NCBI RefSeq assembly: GCF_003965815.1
Contig: NZ_RXOE01000009.1
Coordinates: 62,001-126,000, forward strand
Length of the DNA: 64,000 nucleotides
Direction: 5' to 3'
From: Variovorax gossypii
Lineage (GTDB): Bacteria > Pseudomonadota > Gammaproteobacteria > Burkholderiales > Burkholderiaceae_C
Each line of letters starts with the position of its first letter. Position 1 is the stretch's first letter. Both the position numbers and the translations under genes were made by a program. The notes under the pieces were generated by a model. That model was not told the DNA's origin and searched no databases. It saw only the letters and a program-made list of their open reading frames with translations. Shown one piece after another: positions 32,042-41,521 of the stretch.

Positions 32042-32938
32042 ATGGATTCAGAAGCACTCGCCACATTCCTGATGGTCCACCGGCAAGGAGGCGTCTCCGC
32101 CGCCGCGACCGCGCTGTCGCGCACGCAGTCGGCCATCAGCCGCCGCCTCGCGCTGCTCGAGGAAGAACTCGGCGCCGTGCTGTTCGAACGCGTGGGCCGC
32201 GGGCTCCGGCTGAGCCAGGCGGGAGAGGCTCTGCTGCCGCATGCCGAGAAGGTGGCCGCGGCGCTGGGCGATGCGGTCGCCGCCGTGCAGGCCGCGAAGT
32301 CGGACGCGGCGGGCACCGTGCACATCGCGGCCGTCGGCACGCTCGCGAGCTCGGGACTGGCTGCGGTGCTCGCGAGGCTGCGCACGTCGCTTCCGGGCCT
32401 CGACATCCGGCTGCAGACGGCCACCAGCGCGGAGGTCAGCGAGAAGGTGCGCGCCAGCGACATTGCGGTGGGCTTGCGCTACTACGAAGACCCGTCGCCC
32501 GACCTCCTGTGCAAGGTCGTCCACCACGAGCAACTGGTGGTGGCATGCGCGCCCTCTCATCCGCTCGCGGGCAAGCGGTTGAAGTCGCTGGTGCGGCTCT
32601 CGAAGGAGCGGTGGCTGGCCTTTCCCCAGCCGCCCCGGCGCACAGAGCCTCATGCGGAGGCGATCTTTTCGCAGTTCCTGGTGCGGGGCGTGGAACAGGT
32701 CGACTGGAGCGCCGTCGACAGCCTCACGGCGCAGAAGCGGCTGGTCGAGGCCGGCTTCGGCCTGGCGTTCCTGCAGCAAAGCGGCATCGCCGAGGAAGTC
32801 GCGCGGGGAAGCCTCGCGCTGATCCACGTCGCGGACCTGGACGTGCGCGTTCCGGTGGCGTGCGTGGTGCGCCGCTCGGCGTTTCTCAGCCGCGCAACGC
32901 ACGCGCTGCTTGCCGAGCTGGAGCGCGGCGAGTTCTAG
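32042..32938 (+). CDS. LysR-family transcriptional regulator
   Basis: A 298-residue LTTR. The N-terminal winged helix is FLMVHRQGGVSAAATALSR, then QSAISRRLALLEEELGAVLF; the effector domain begins near residue 90 (AGTVHIAAVGTLASSGLAAV). No strong ribosome site precedes the ATG. By the usual rule for divergent LysR pairs it should regulate the PEP-mutase-like gene through the T-N11-A site at 31985-31997. Confidence 0.93.
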   Translation: MDSEALATFLMVHRQGGVSAAATALSRTQSAISRRLALLEEELGAVLFERVGRGLRLSQAGEALLPHAEKVAAALGDAVAAVQAAKSDAAGTVHIAAVGTLASSGLAAVLARLRTSLPGLDIRLQTATSAEVSEKVRASDIAVGLRYYEDPSPDLLCKVVHHEQLVVACAPSHPLAGKRLKSLVRLSKERWLAFPQPPRRTEPHAEAIFSQFLVRGVEQVDWSAVDSLTAQKRLVEAGFGLAFLQQSGIAEEVARGSLALIHVADLDVRVPVACVVRRSAFLSRATHALLAELERGEF

Positions 32939-32945
32939 CGGAGAG

Positions 32946-34256
32946 CTAGAAGCGAGCCGGGTCGAAGGGCTTCAGCGGAATCTCCGGCGCAATGCCCGCG
33001 AGCAGCTGCGCCGCCAGCCGCCCGGTGCGCGCCGAGCCGCACAGGCCGACGTGCCCGTGACCGAAGGCCAGCACGACGTCGGCGCTGGCCGCCGCCGGGC
33101 CGATGCAGGGCAGCCCGTCGGGCAGGCTCGGGCGGTGTCCGAGCCAGTGCTTCACCGTCGAAGGCGGGCCCGGCGCGGGCCGAGCCAGCGAGGGAAACAT
33201 CGATCGAAGGTGCGTGTGCAGGATCTCCGCGCGGCGCCAGTCGGGCGCTGCCTCGAGCCCGGCGATCTCCACCTGCCCGGCCGCGCGCAGGCCGCCGTCC
33301 ATCCAGTGGGCGATGAGCTTGCCGTCGGCCACCATCGTCGGCGTGCGCGGTCCGGCGGCGGCGTCTTCGACGACCACGTGATAGCCGCGCTCCGACTCCA
33401 GCGGCACCGCGGAGCCGGCCGCCGCGGCCAGCGGGCCCGAGCGCGCGCCGGCACAAATGGCGGCGCCGTCGCAGGCGATCTCGCCGGCTTCGGTGAGCAC
33501 CGCGCGCAGCCGGCCGCTTTCGATGCGGAAACCCGTCGCGCGGGTCGCGATGCGTTCGGCGCCCGCCTCGAGCGCATGCCGCGCGAGGGCCGCCACGTAG
33601 CTGCCCGGGTCGCGGCAATGGCCGGCCTCGGGCACGAAGATGCCGAAGGTGTAGCGCGCATGCAGGTCGGGTTCGCGGCGGCGCAGTTCGTCCTGCGGCC
33701 ATTCCTCCCACTGCACCCCGGTCCGCCGGCGCACGCGCCAGCCGAGCGCGTCGCCGTCGAACTCGGCGCGGGACAGGTAGGCGTGCAGCAGACCGCGCCG
33801 CTCGACGAGCTGCGGCACGCCGGCCTCGGCGGCCAGCCGCGCGTGCAGGACGGGCGCATCGGCCAGCAGCGTGCGCAGGGCGTCCGCAGTGCGCTGCACG
33901 TGCGCCTCGGTCCAGCCTGACGCCAGGTAGCGCAGCAGCCACGGCAAGGCGCGGGGCAGGTAGCGCCAGCGCAGGGCGAGCGGCCCGAGCGGGTCGGCCA
34001 GCCAGCCCGGCACCTTGAGCCACGCCCCTGGCAGCGCGGGCGGCACCACGGAATGCGACGACAGCCAGCCGGCATTGCCGTAGCTCGTCGCGTGCGGGCC
34101 GCCCGGCTCGCCGGGCTCCACCACCGTCACGCGCAGGCCCGCGCGCAATGCCTCGATGGCGGTGGCGCTGCCTACCGCGCCGGCACCGATCACGACCACG
34201 TGGCGCCTGTCGTCGGCGGCACCCGCGGCGGAAGAGAAACTTCTTGCAACCGTCAT
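32946..34256 (-). CDS. FAD-dependent D-amino-acid dehydrogenase-like oxidoreductase
   Basis: A 436-residue DAO-family flavoprotein resembling DadA. The N-terminal FAD fold is HVVVIGAGAVGSATAIEALR, then SYGNAGWLSSHSVVPPALPG, typical of DadA; the C-terminal WLGHRPSLPDGLPCIGP and FGHGHVGLCGSARTGRLAA match the family. It would deaminate a D-amino acid, passing electrons to the respiratory chain. It ends 7 bases after the LysR stop (convergent) and diverges from the P1 peptidase gene, so the pair may release and oxidise amino acids. Confidence 0.9.
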   Translation of the reverse strand: MTVARSFSSAAGAADDRRHVVVIGAGAVGSATAIEALRAGLRVTVVEPGEPGGPHATSYGNAGWLSSHSVVPPALPGAWLKVPGWLADPLGPLALRWRYLPRALPWLLRYLASGWTEAHVQRTADALRTLLADAPVLHARLAAEAGVPQLVERRGLLHAYLSRAEFDGDALGWRVRRRTGVQWEEWPQDELRRREPDLHARYTFGIFVPEAGHCRDPGSYVAALARHALEAGAERIATRATGFRIESGRLRAVLTEAGEIACDGAAICAGARSGPLAAAAGSAVPLESERGYHVVVEDAAAGPRTPTMVADGKLIAHWMDGGLRAAGQVEIAGLEAAPDWRRAEILHTHLRSMFPSLARPAPGPPSTVKHWLGHRPSLPDGLPCIGPAAASADVVLAFGHGHVGLCGSARTGRLAAQLLAGIAPEIPLKPFDPARF

Positions 34257-34296
34257 GCCGGGAATCGTAAGGGGTGCGGTCTCATAATCGGCCGCC

Positions 34297-35325
34297 ATGT
34301 CAGCCCCGTCTTCTTCACTCTCACATTCCGTCGGTGCCATCACCGACGTCGCCGGCATCGAGGTCGGCCACTTCACCGAAACCCGCCGCCCCACCGGCTG
34401 CACCGTGATCATGGCGCGCGACGGCGCCGTGGCCGGCGTGGACGTGCGCGGCGCGGCGCCCGGCACGCGCGAGACCGACCTGCTCGCGCCCGGCAACTTC
34501 GTGCAGCAGGTGCACGCCGTGGTGCTCGCGGGCGGCAGCGCCTGGGGCTTGGCCGCCGCCGAGGGCGCGATGCGCTGGATGGAGGAACGCAAGATCGGCA
34601 TGGACGTGCGCTTCGGCACCCTGCCCATCGTGCCGGCCGCCGTGCTGTTCGACCTGCCAATGGGCGACGCGCGCATCCGCCCCGATGCCGCGGCCGGCTA
34701 TGCCGCCTGCGAGGCCGCCGGCACCGCCGCGCCCGCCGAGGGCAACGTGGGCGCCGGCACCGGCGCGCTGGTGGGCAAGCTCTTCGGCGTGCAACGTGCG
34801 ATGAAGGGCGGCATCGGTACCGCCTCGGTCAAGGTCGGTGGCATCACCGTAGGCGCGCTGATCGCGGTGAACTCGCTGGGCGACGTGATCGACCACAACA
34901 CCGGCCAGCCCGTGGCCGGCGCGCGCACCGAGGACGGCAAGGCCCTGCTCGACACGCGCCGCGCTCTGCTGCGCGGCCTGAGCCCCAAGCCCCTGCTCGC
35001 GGGCACCAACACCACCATCGGCGTGATCGCCACCGACGCGGTACTGACCAAGGTGCAGGCCAACCGGCTCGCCAACGTGGCGCACGACGGCCTGGCGCGC
35101 GCCATCAACCCGGTGCACACCATGAGCGACGGCGACACGCTGTTCGCGCTGGCCACCGGCCGCGTGCCGCTGGAGGGCGATGCTCCCGGCATGACGGTGC
35201 TCAGCACCATGGCCGCCGAGGCCGTCGCCATCGCCACGCTACGCGCGGTGCACGCGGCGCGCACGGTGACGGTGGGCGACCTGCACATTCCCTGCGCGGC
35301 GGACCTGGGCTCGGCGCGCGGCTGA
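34297..35325 (+). CDS. P1/S58-family (DmpA-type) aminopeptidase
   Basis: A 342-residue Ntn-hydrolase-like P1 peptidase related to DmpA and BapA beta-peptidyl aminopeptidases. Diagnostic blocks are ITDVAGIEVGHFTETRRPTG, VVLAGGSAWGLAAAEGAMRW and AGTNTTIGVIATDA, which holds the self-cleavage/nucleophile Thr. Members process themselves into alpha and beta chains. No Shine-Dalgarno; CATAAT lies 8 bases before the ATG. It is followed after 17 bases by a TAXI receptor gene. Confidence 0.92.
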   Translation: MSAPSSSLSHSVGAITDVAGIEVGHFTETRRPTGCTVIMARDGAVAGVDVRGAAPGTRETDLLAPGNFVQQVHAVVLAGGSAWGLAAAEGAMRWMEERKIGMDVRFGTLPIVPAAVLFDLPMGDARIRPDAAAGYAACEAAGTAAPAEGNVGAGTGALVGKLFGVQRAMKGGIGTASVKVGGITVGALIAVNSLGDVIDHNTGQPVAGARTEDGKALLDTRRALLRGLSPKPLLAGTNTTIGVIATDAVLTKVQANRLANVAHDGLARAINPVHTMSDGDTLFALATGRVPLEGDAPGMTVLSTMAAEAVAIATLRAVHAARTVTVGDLHIPCAADLGSARG

Positions 35326-35342
35326 AAACAGGAGGGACCACC

Positions 35343-36740
35343 ATGGCGTTCCCCAGAACCCTGAAGCTGATACTGCTGTCGATCCGCGACCTGATCGCTT
35401 CGGCAGGGCCGATCGTGTTCATCGTCATCGGGCTGCTGATCGCCGCCTACTGGTGGCTCCAGCCCCAGCCGCCCAAGCACGTGACGCTGGCCACCGGTCC
35501 CACGGGCAGCGCCTACGCGCAGTTCGGCAAGCGCTATGCCGAGGCGCTGCGGCACAACGGCATCGAGGTGGAGCTCAAGCCCACCTCGGGCTCGACCGAG
35601 AACCTGCAGCTGCTGCGCACCGGCGGCGCGGACGTGGGCTTCGTGCGCGGCGGCAGCGCCGACCCGGTGGCCGACGAGGAAGCCGGGCTCACCTCGCTGG
35701 GCAGCCTGTTCTACGAGCCGATCTGGCTCTTCTACCGCACCGAGTCGGCCCAGAAGATCGACCGAAAGACCGCCACGCTGACCTCGCTCGCCCAGCTGCG
35801 CGGCCTGCGCGTGAACGTCGACCTGCCGGGCAGCGGGCTGCCCGACATCATGGAGCGCATGCTCAAGGCCAACAGGCTCGGCCCGGACGACCTGCTGCTG
35901 TCGAACCTGGAGCAGGCCTCCGCCGCCGAGGCGCTGGAGGCCGGCATCCTCGACGCCATCGTGCTGTCTTCCGCGCCGCAGTCTCCGCAGGTGCAGCGGC
36001 TGCTGCGCTCCGGCGACGTGAAGCTCATGGACTTCGGGCAGGCCGACGCCTATTCGCGGCGCTTCCCGTTCCTCTCCCCGGTGACGCTGCCGCGCGGGAT
36101 GATCGAGCTGTCGAAGGACATGCCGCCGCAGGACGTGTCGCTGCTCGCGGCCACCACCTCGCTGCTGTCGCGCGACGAGACGCACCCGGCCCTGCGCCAG
36201 CTGTTCGCGCAGGCGGCGCAGTCGGTGCACAGCAGCGCGGGCTGGTTCAACCGGACGCGCGACTTCCCCAACACCCGCACCAGCGAACTGCCGGTGAGCC
36301 CCGAGGGCGACCGCGCCATCAACGGCACGCCGCCGATCTGGCAGCGCTACCTGCCCTTCTGGGCCAGCAACCTCGTCGAACGCATGTGGCTGGTGCTGGG
36401 CGGCCTGCTGGTGCTGATGCTGCCGCTGAGCCGCGTGGTGCCGCCGCTGTACCAGTTCCGCGTGCGCCGGCGCGTGTTCCGCTGGTATGCGCGGCTGCGC
36501 GACATCGAGGCGAAGGTCGATACGGAAACGCTGGCGAAGGAGGACGAGCGGAAGTCGCTGCTCGAGGACCTCGACCAGCTCGACCGCGTGGTCAACAAGG
36601 TGGCTGTGCCGCTGTCGTACGCCGACGAGCTCTACGCGCTGCGCAACAACATCTACGCGGTGCGCAAGCGGGTGCTGGCCAAGGCGCCGCAGGCGGGCGT
36701 GGCCGGCGCGGCCACGGCAGCGGCGAACGATGCCGTCTGA
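35343..36740 (+). CDS. TAXI-family TRAP solute-binding protein, membrane-tethered
   Basis: A 465-residue protein with an N-terminal helix (GPIVFIVIGLLIAAYWWL), a TAXI binding domain (VTLATGPTGSAYAQFGKRYA and following, to about residue 310), then a second helix (MWLVLGGLLVLMLPLSRVV, near residue 345) and a coiled C-terminal cytoplasmic tail of about 90 residues. The architecture is that of tethered TAXI proteins, unlike free periplasmic receptors. ACAGGAGGGACCACC precedes the ATG. No TRAP permease is adjacent. It overlaps pabB by 11 bases. Confidence 0.88.
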   Translation: MAFPRTLKLILLSIRDLIASAGPIVFIVIGLLIAAYWWLQPQPPKHVTLATGPTGSAYAQFGKRYAEALRHNGIEVELKPTSGSTENLQLLRTGGADVGFVRGGSADPVADEEAGLTSLGSLFYEPIWLFYRTESAQKIDRKTATLTSLAQLRGLRVNVDLPGSGLPDIMERMLKANRLGPDDLLLSNLEQASAAEALEAGILDAIVLSSAPQSPQVQRLLRSGDVKLMDFGQADAYSRRFPFLSPVTLPRGMIELSKDMPPQDVSLLAATTSLLSRDETHPALRQLFAQAAQSVHSSAGWFNRTRDFPNTRTSELPVSPEGDRAINGTPPIWQRYLPFWASNLVERMWLVLGGLLVLMLPLSRVVPPLYQFRVRRRVFRWYARLRDIEAKVDTETLAKEDERKSLLEDLDQLDRVVNKVAVPLSYADELYALRNNIYAVRKRVLAKAPQAGVAGAATAAANDAV

Positions 36741-38523
36741 CAAGACCCGGCCCACGACCCCGCGCACGCTGATCGACTTCGCGCAGCCGCACGGCGACGC
36801 GCGCAGGTTGCGCCTGGGCTTCGGCGCACCGTCGCGCGTGCTGGTGGCGCGCACCGCGGCCGAGGTACGCCCCGTGCTCGACGCCGTCGAGGCGCTCGCC
36901 CGCGAGGGGCGATGGTGCGTGGGCTACCTGCGCTACGAGGCAGCCGCGGCATTCGACCGCGCGTTCGCGGTGCACGCGGTGCACGCGGTGCACGCGGCGG
37001 AGGGGCCGCTGGCCTGGTTCGGCGTGCACGACGAGGCCCTGCCCTGGCCTGAAGCACCGGGCGACGACGCCGCGCCTTCGATCGACTGGCAACCCGGCAT
37101 CTCGCGCGCCGACTTCGACCGGCGCATGCAGGCCATCCACCGCGCCATCTCGGACGGCGAGCTCTACCAGCTCAACTACACCGCCGCGCTGCATGCCCGC
37201 TTCGATGGCGACGCGCAGGCCCTGTTCATGGCGCTGCGGCAGGCTCAGCCCGACGGCTACACCGCCTTCATCGACACCGGCGAGGAGCAGGTGCTGTCTG
37301 TGTCGCCCGAACTCTTCTTCGACTGGCAGGGCGACCGCATCCTGACCCGCCCCATGAAGGGCACGGCACCGCGCGGCGCCACGCCCGCAGAGGACGAGGC
37401 GCTCGCGCAGCGGCTTCGTACGGTGCCGAAGGAGCGGGCCGAGAACGTGATGATCGTGGACCTGATCCGCAACGACCTCTCGCGCGTGGCGCGGCCTTTC
37501 TCGGTGCGCGTGCCGCGCCTGTTCCATACCGAGGCGCTGCCGACCGTGTGGCAGATGACCTCCGACGTAGAAGCGCTCGTACGCGAAGGCACCACGCTGG
37601 CGGACGTGTTCGGGGCGCTGTTCCCTTGCGGCTCGATCACCGGCGCACCCAAGGTCAGCGCGATGCGCATGATCCGCGAGCTTGAGCACGAGGCGCGCGG
37701 CGTGTACTGCGGCGCCGTGGGCGTCGTGCGGCCCGGAGGCCATGCCACCTTCAACGTGCCGATCCGCACCGTGACGCTGCGAAACGGCGAGGCGCGCTGC
37801 GGCATCGGCAGCGGCATCACGGCCGATGCGCGGGCCGATGCGGAGTGGGAGGAATGGCATCACAAGCGAGCCTTCCTGGATCGGGCAGGCCAAGCCTCGA
37901 CGCCATCGTTCGACCTGCTCGAAACGCTCGCGCTGGCGGACGGCGAACTGCGCGACGCGCCCGCGCATCTGGCGCGCATGGCGGCCGCGGCAGCGCACTT
38001 CGGCCGCCCGTGGAACGAGGAGACGGTCGCCCACTGTCTCGATGGACTGAAGGCGCGTCATGCCGCGGGCATGTGGCGCGTGCGCCTGCTGCTCGATGCG
38101 CAGGGCACGCCGCGTGCCGAGGCCTTCACGATGGAAGCGCCGTCGGCGCGCGTGCGCCTGCAACTCGCAGAGCGGCCATTCGACGAAGCCCACGGCGACT
38201 TCACCCGATTCAAGACCACCCGCCGCGCCCACTACGAAGCCTTCGCGCCCACCGCCCCGGGCGTGTTCGACACCCTGCTGTGGAACCGCGACCGCGAAAT
38301 CACCGAATGCACGCGCGGCAACATCGCCCTGCTGCTCGACGGCCGCTGGGTCACGCCGCCCTTGCACTGCGGCTTGCTGAACGGCATCGGCCGCGCCAAC
38401 CGCGTGCACAGCGGCCAGCTTGCCGAAGCGGTCGTTCGGGTAGACGATCTGCCCCGGGTGCGGGCCCTGGCCTTCGTGAACAGCCTGCGCGGCTGGCTGG
38501 ATGCCGACCTGGACGGCTTTTAA
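36730..38523 (+). CDS. pabBC: Aminodeoxychorismate synthase component I fused to aminodeoxychorismate lyase
   Basis: A 597-residue fusion for p-aminobenzoate (folate) synthesis. Residues 1 to about 370 are a chorismate-binding domain (GELYQLNYTAALHARFDG; SPELFFDWQGDRILTRPMKG; ENVMIVDLIRNDLSRVA; GSITGAPKVSAMRMI). Residues about 395-597 are a class IV PLP aminotransferase/lyase (FKTTRRAHYEAFAPTAPG; LLWNRDREITECTRGNIAL). A 9-base unit is repeated three times at 36967-36993, adding Ala-Val-His triplets in an N-terminal loop. The glutaminase PabA is not adjacent. The start overlaps the TAXI gene by 11 bases. Confidence 0.94.
   Translation: MPSDKTRPTTPRTLIDFAQPHGDARRLRLGFGAPSRVLVARTAAEVRPVLDAVEALAREGRWCVGYLRYEAAAAFDRAFAVHAVHAVHAAEGPLAWFGVHDEALPWPEAPGDDAAPSIDWQPGISRADFDRRMQAIHRAISDGELYQLNYTAALHARFDGDAQALFMALRQAQPDGYTAFIDTGEEQVLSVSPELFFDWQGDRILTRPMKGTAPRGATPAEDEALAQRLRTVPKERAENVMIVDLIRNDLSRVARPFSVRVPRLFHTEALPTVWQMTSDVEALVREGTTLADVFGALFPCGSITGAPKVSAMRMIRELEHEARGVYCGAVGVVRPGGHATFNVPIRTVTLRNGEARCGIGSGITADARADAEWEEWHHKRAFLDRAGQASTPSFDLLETLALADGELRDAPAHLARMAAAAAHFGRPWNEETVAHCLDGLKARHAAGMWRVRLLLDAQGTPRAEAFTMEAPSARVRLQLAERPFDEAHGDFTRFKTTRRAHYEAFAPTAPGVFDTLLWNRDREITECTRGNIALLLDGRWVTPPLHCGLLNGIGRANRVHSGQLAEAVVRVDDLPRVRALAFVNSLRGWLDADLDGF
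36967..36993 (+). repeat. In-frame 9-base tandem repeat in pabBC
   Basis: Three exact copies of GCGGTGCAC, translated Ala-Val-His three times, in the N-terminal part of the PabB domain. Copy-number change would keep the frame. Confidence 0.9.
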
Positions 38524-38542
38524 AAATAGTTCGGCAAGGCGC

Positions 38543-38573
38543 TTGACTTAGAGCGCGCTCTAATTTCGAGAAT
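38543..38573 (+). promoter_or_regulatory. MerR-type promoter with 16-base palindromic operator
   Basis: -35 TTGACT (38543-38548), a perfect palindrome TTAGAGCGCGCTCTAA (38548-38563) in a 19-base spacer, and -10 GAGAAT (38568-38573). The long spacer filled by a dyad is the hallmark of promoters that MerR proteins distort. The MerR ATG lies 7 bases after the -10, so its mRNA is probably leaderless. Confidence 0.78.
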
Positions 38574-38580
38574 CAACGCC

Positions 38581-39069
38581 ATGGAAACCAGTCTGACCAT
38601 TGCGGAAGTCGCGGAACGAACCGGCCTCACGGTCTACACGCTGCGCTACTACGAACGCATCGGGCTGATCGCCGCGGTGTCCCGTGCACCCGGCGGTCAG
38701 CGGCGCTATGCGAGCGCCGACATGGACCTGCTGGATTTCCTGTTGCGCCTGCGCGAAACCGGCATGTCCATCCAGGGCATGCAGGCCTTCGTCAGGCTTC
38801 GAAGCCAGGGGGACGCCAGCGTCGGCGAACGGCGCGAGATGCTCGAACGGCACCTCGCCGAAGTTCAGGCCAAGGTGGCGGCGCTGCAGCAATCCATGCA
38901 GGCGCTGTCGTTCAAGATCGACCACTACAGCGAGATCGAGAAAACGCAGAAGCGTCCTCCCAAGTCGGGCAAGGCCCGGGAAGGAAAGACGAGCGATGAC
39001 GAACAAACAACAAGACCAGGGCCAAAGCGACAACCAGCGCTACGCGCGTGGCCTGGCCAGGCTTCATGA
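38581..39069 (+). CDS. MerR-family transcriptional regulator
   Basis: A 162-residue regulator: N-terminal winged helix (LTIAEVAERTGLTVYTLRYY, then ERIGLIAAVSRAPGGQRRY), dimerisation coiled coil around residues 85-125 and a Lys/Gly/Pro-rich tail. No Cys in the effector part, so metal sensing of the CueR/ZntR kind is unlikely; the sequence is closer to the YhdM/NmlR-like branch tied to electrophile or redox stress. It overlaps the next gene by 74 bases. Confidence 0.92.
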   Translation: METSLTIAEVAERTGLTVYTLRYYERIGLIAAVSRAPGGQRRYASADMDLLDFLLRLRETGMSIQGMQAFVRLRSQGDASVGERREMLERHLAEVQAKVAALQQSMQALSFKIDHYSEIEKTQKRPPKSGKAREGKTSDDEQTTRPGPKRQPALRAWPGQAS

Positions 39070-39451
39070 GATCGACGGCGAAGGCGGCGTCAAGGTGGTC
39101 GAGAGCCTGGCCGGCATCGCGCCGGACTTCGGTCGCCTGGTGATCGAGTTTCCGTTCGGCGACATCTACTCGCGCCCCGGCCTCGACCTGCGCTCCCGCG
39201 AGATCGCGACGGTGGCCGCGCTCACCGCCATGGGCAATGCCGCGCCGCAGCTGAAGGTGCACATCCAGGCCGCGCTGAACGTCGGCGTGACGCGCGACGA
39301 AGTGGTCGAGATCATGATGCAGATGGCGGTGTACGCGGGCTTCCCCGCGGCGCTCAACGGCATCTTCGCCGCACGTGAGGTTTTCGCGGCGGACGATGAA
39401 AAAAGCGCGCGGCCCCTTGCGGAACCACGCGCTCTTGTCGAAGCAATCTGA
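38996..39451 (+). CDS. Carboxymuconolactone decarboxylase family protein
   Basis: A 151-residue CMD-family protein (RYARGLARLHEIDGEGGVKV; LVIEFPFGDIYSRPGLDLR; REIATVAALTAMGNAAPQLK; HIQAALNVGVTRDEVVEIM). It has no cysteines, so it lacks the CxxC pair of AhpD-like peroxidases and is closer to the gamma-CMD type. It begins 74 bases inside the MerR gene in another frame, with GGAAGG 10 bases upstream. No later Met precedes the conserved domain, so the overlap is probably real. MerR probably regulates it. Confidence 0.88.
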   Translation: MTNKQQDQGQSDNQRYARGLARLHEIDGEGGVKVVESLAGIAPDFGRLVIEFPFGDIYSRPGLDLRSREIATVAALTAMGNAAPQLKVHIQAALNVGVTRDEVVEIMMQMAVYAGFPAALNGIFAAREVFAADDEKSARPLAEPRALVEAI

Positions 39452-39462
39452 ACCCATTCCAG

Positions 39463-39555
39463 GAACACCGCGGAACCGGCTTTGCCGGGCCGCAGGTGTT
39501 GCCCCCGGTAGGGGGTTGGCGTAGCGACACGAAGTGCGCGCAGCCTGGGGGCGAG
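39463..39555 (-). repeat. Post-stop dispersed repeat, copy B
   Basis: Read on the minus strand it starts 2 bases after the ettA stop and runs CTCGCCCCCAGGCTGCGCGC, then CACTTCGTGTCGC, CCCCC-TACC-GGGGG and CCGGCAAAGCCGG to GGTTCCGCGGTGTTC. Same order of elements and same orientation relative to the upstream stop as copy A. Confidence 0.85.
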
Positions 39556-39557
39556 CC

Positions 39558-41219
<1,662 letters not shown>

Positions 41220-41521
41220 GTGTGGTTGGTTACCTTGGGTAGCGGGATTCGAAGGGATGCGCGGTCGCCGGAATGGAGGCATTCGGGCGCGGCAAACCAC
41301 TGATTATCGACTCATGCGACAATAGACCCCGTTGCCGGGTCCAGTTGCCCGCAACACCGGCTCTCTGCCGGGGACGAAGAAAGCGCCATTTCAACCCTTT
41401 CGCAAGGGCGGACTTTCCGGCTCCCACCCCTGACCCTCATCTGCCTTGACTGGCTCGGCGTCGTCTTTAGACGCCTGGCGGGCCGATGCCACCGCGCCGT
41501 GTATGGCGCTTGTTGTTTCCA
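41220..41521 (+). promoter_or_regulatory. 302-base divergent gap: long rhlE leader
   Basis: No gene is supported here. ACAATA near 41329-41334 could be the rhlE -10, giving an untranslated leader of roughly 180 bases with several self-complementary parts (GTTGCCGGG...CCCGCAAC near 41331-41355; gtctttagac near 41462-41471; ggcgc-rich stems near 41500). Long structured leaders occur on other DEAD-box helicase genes and can mediate autoregulation; that is inference here. The left part must hold the ettA promoter. Confidence 0.4.
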
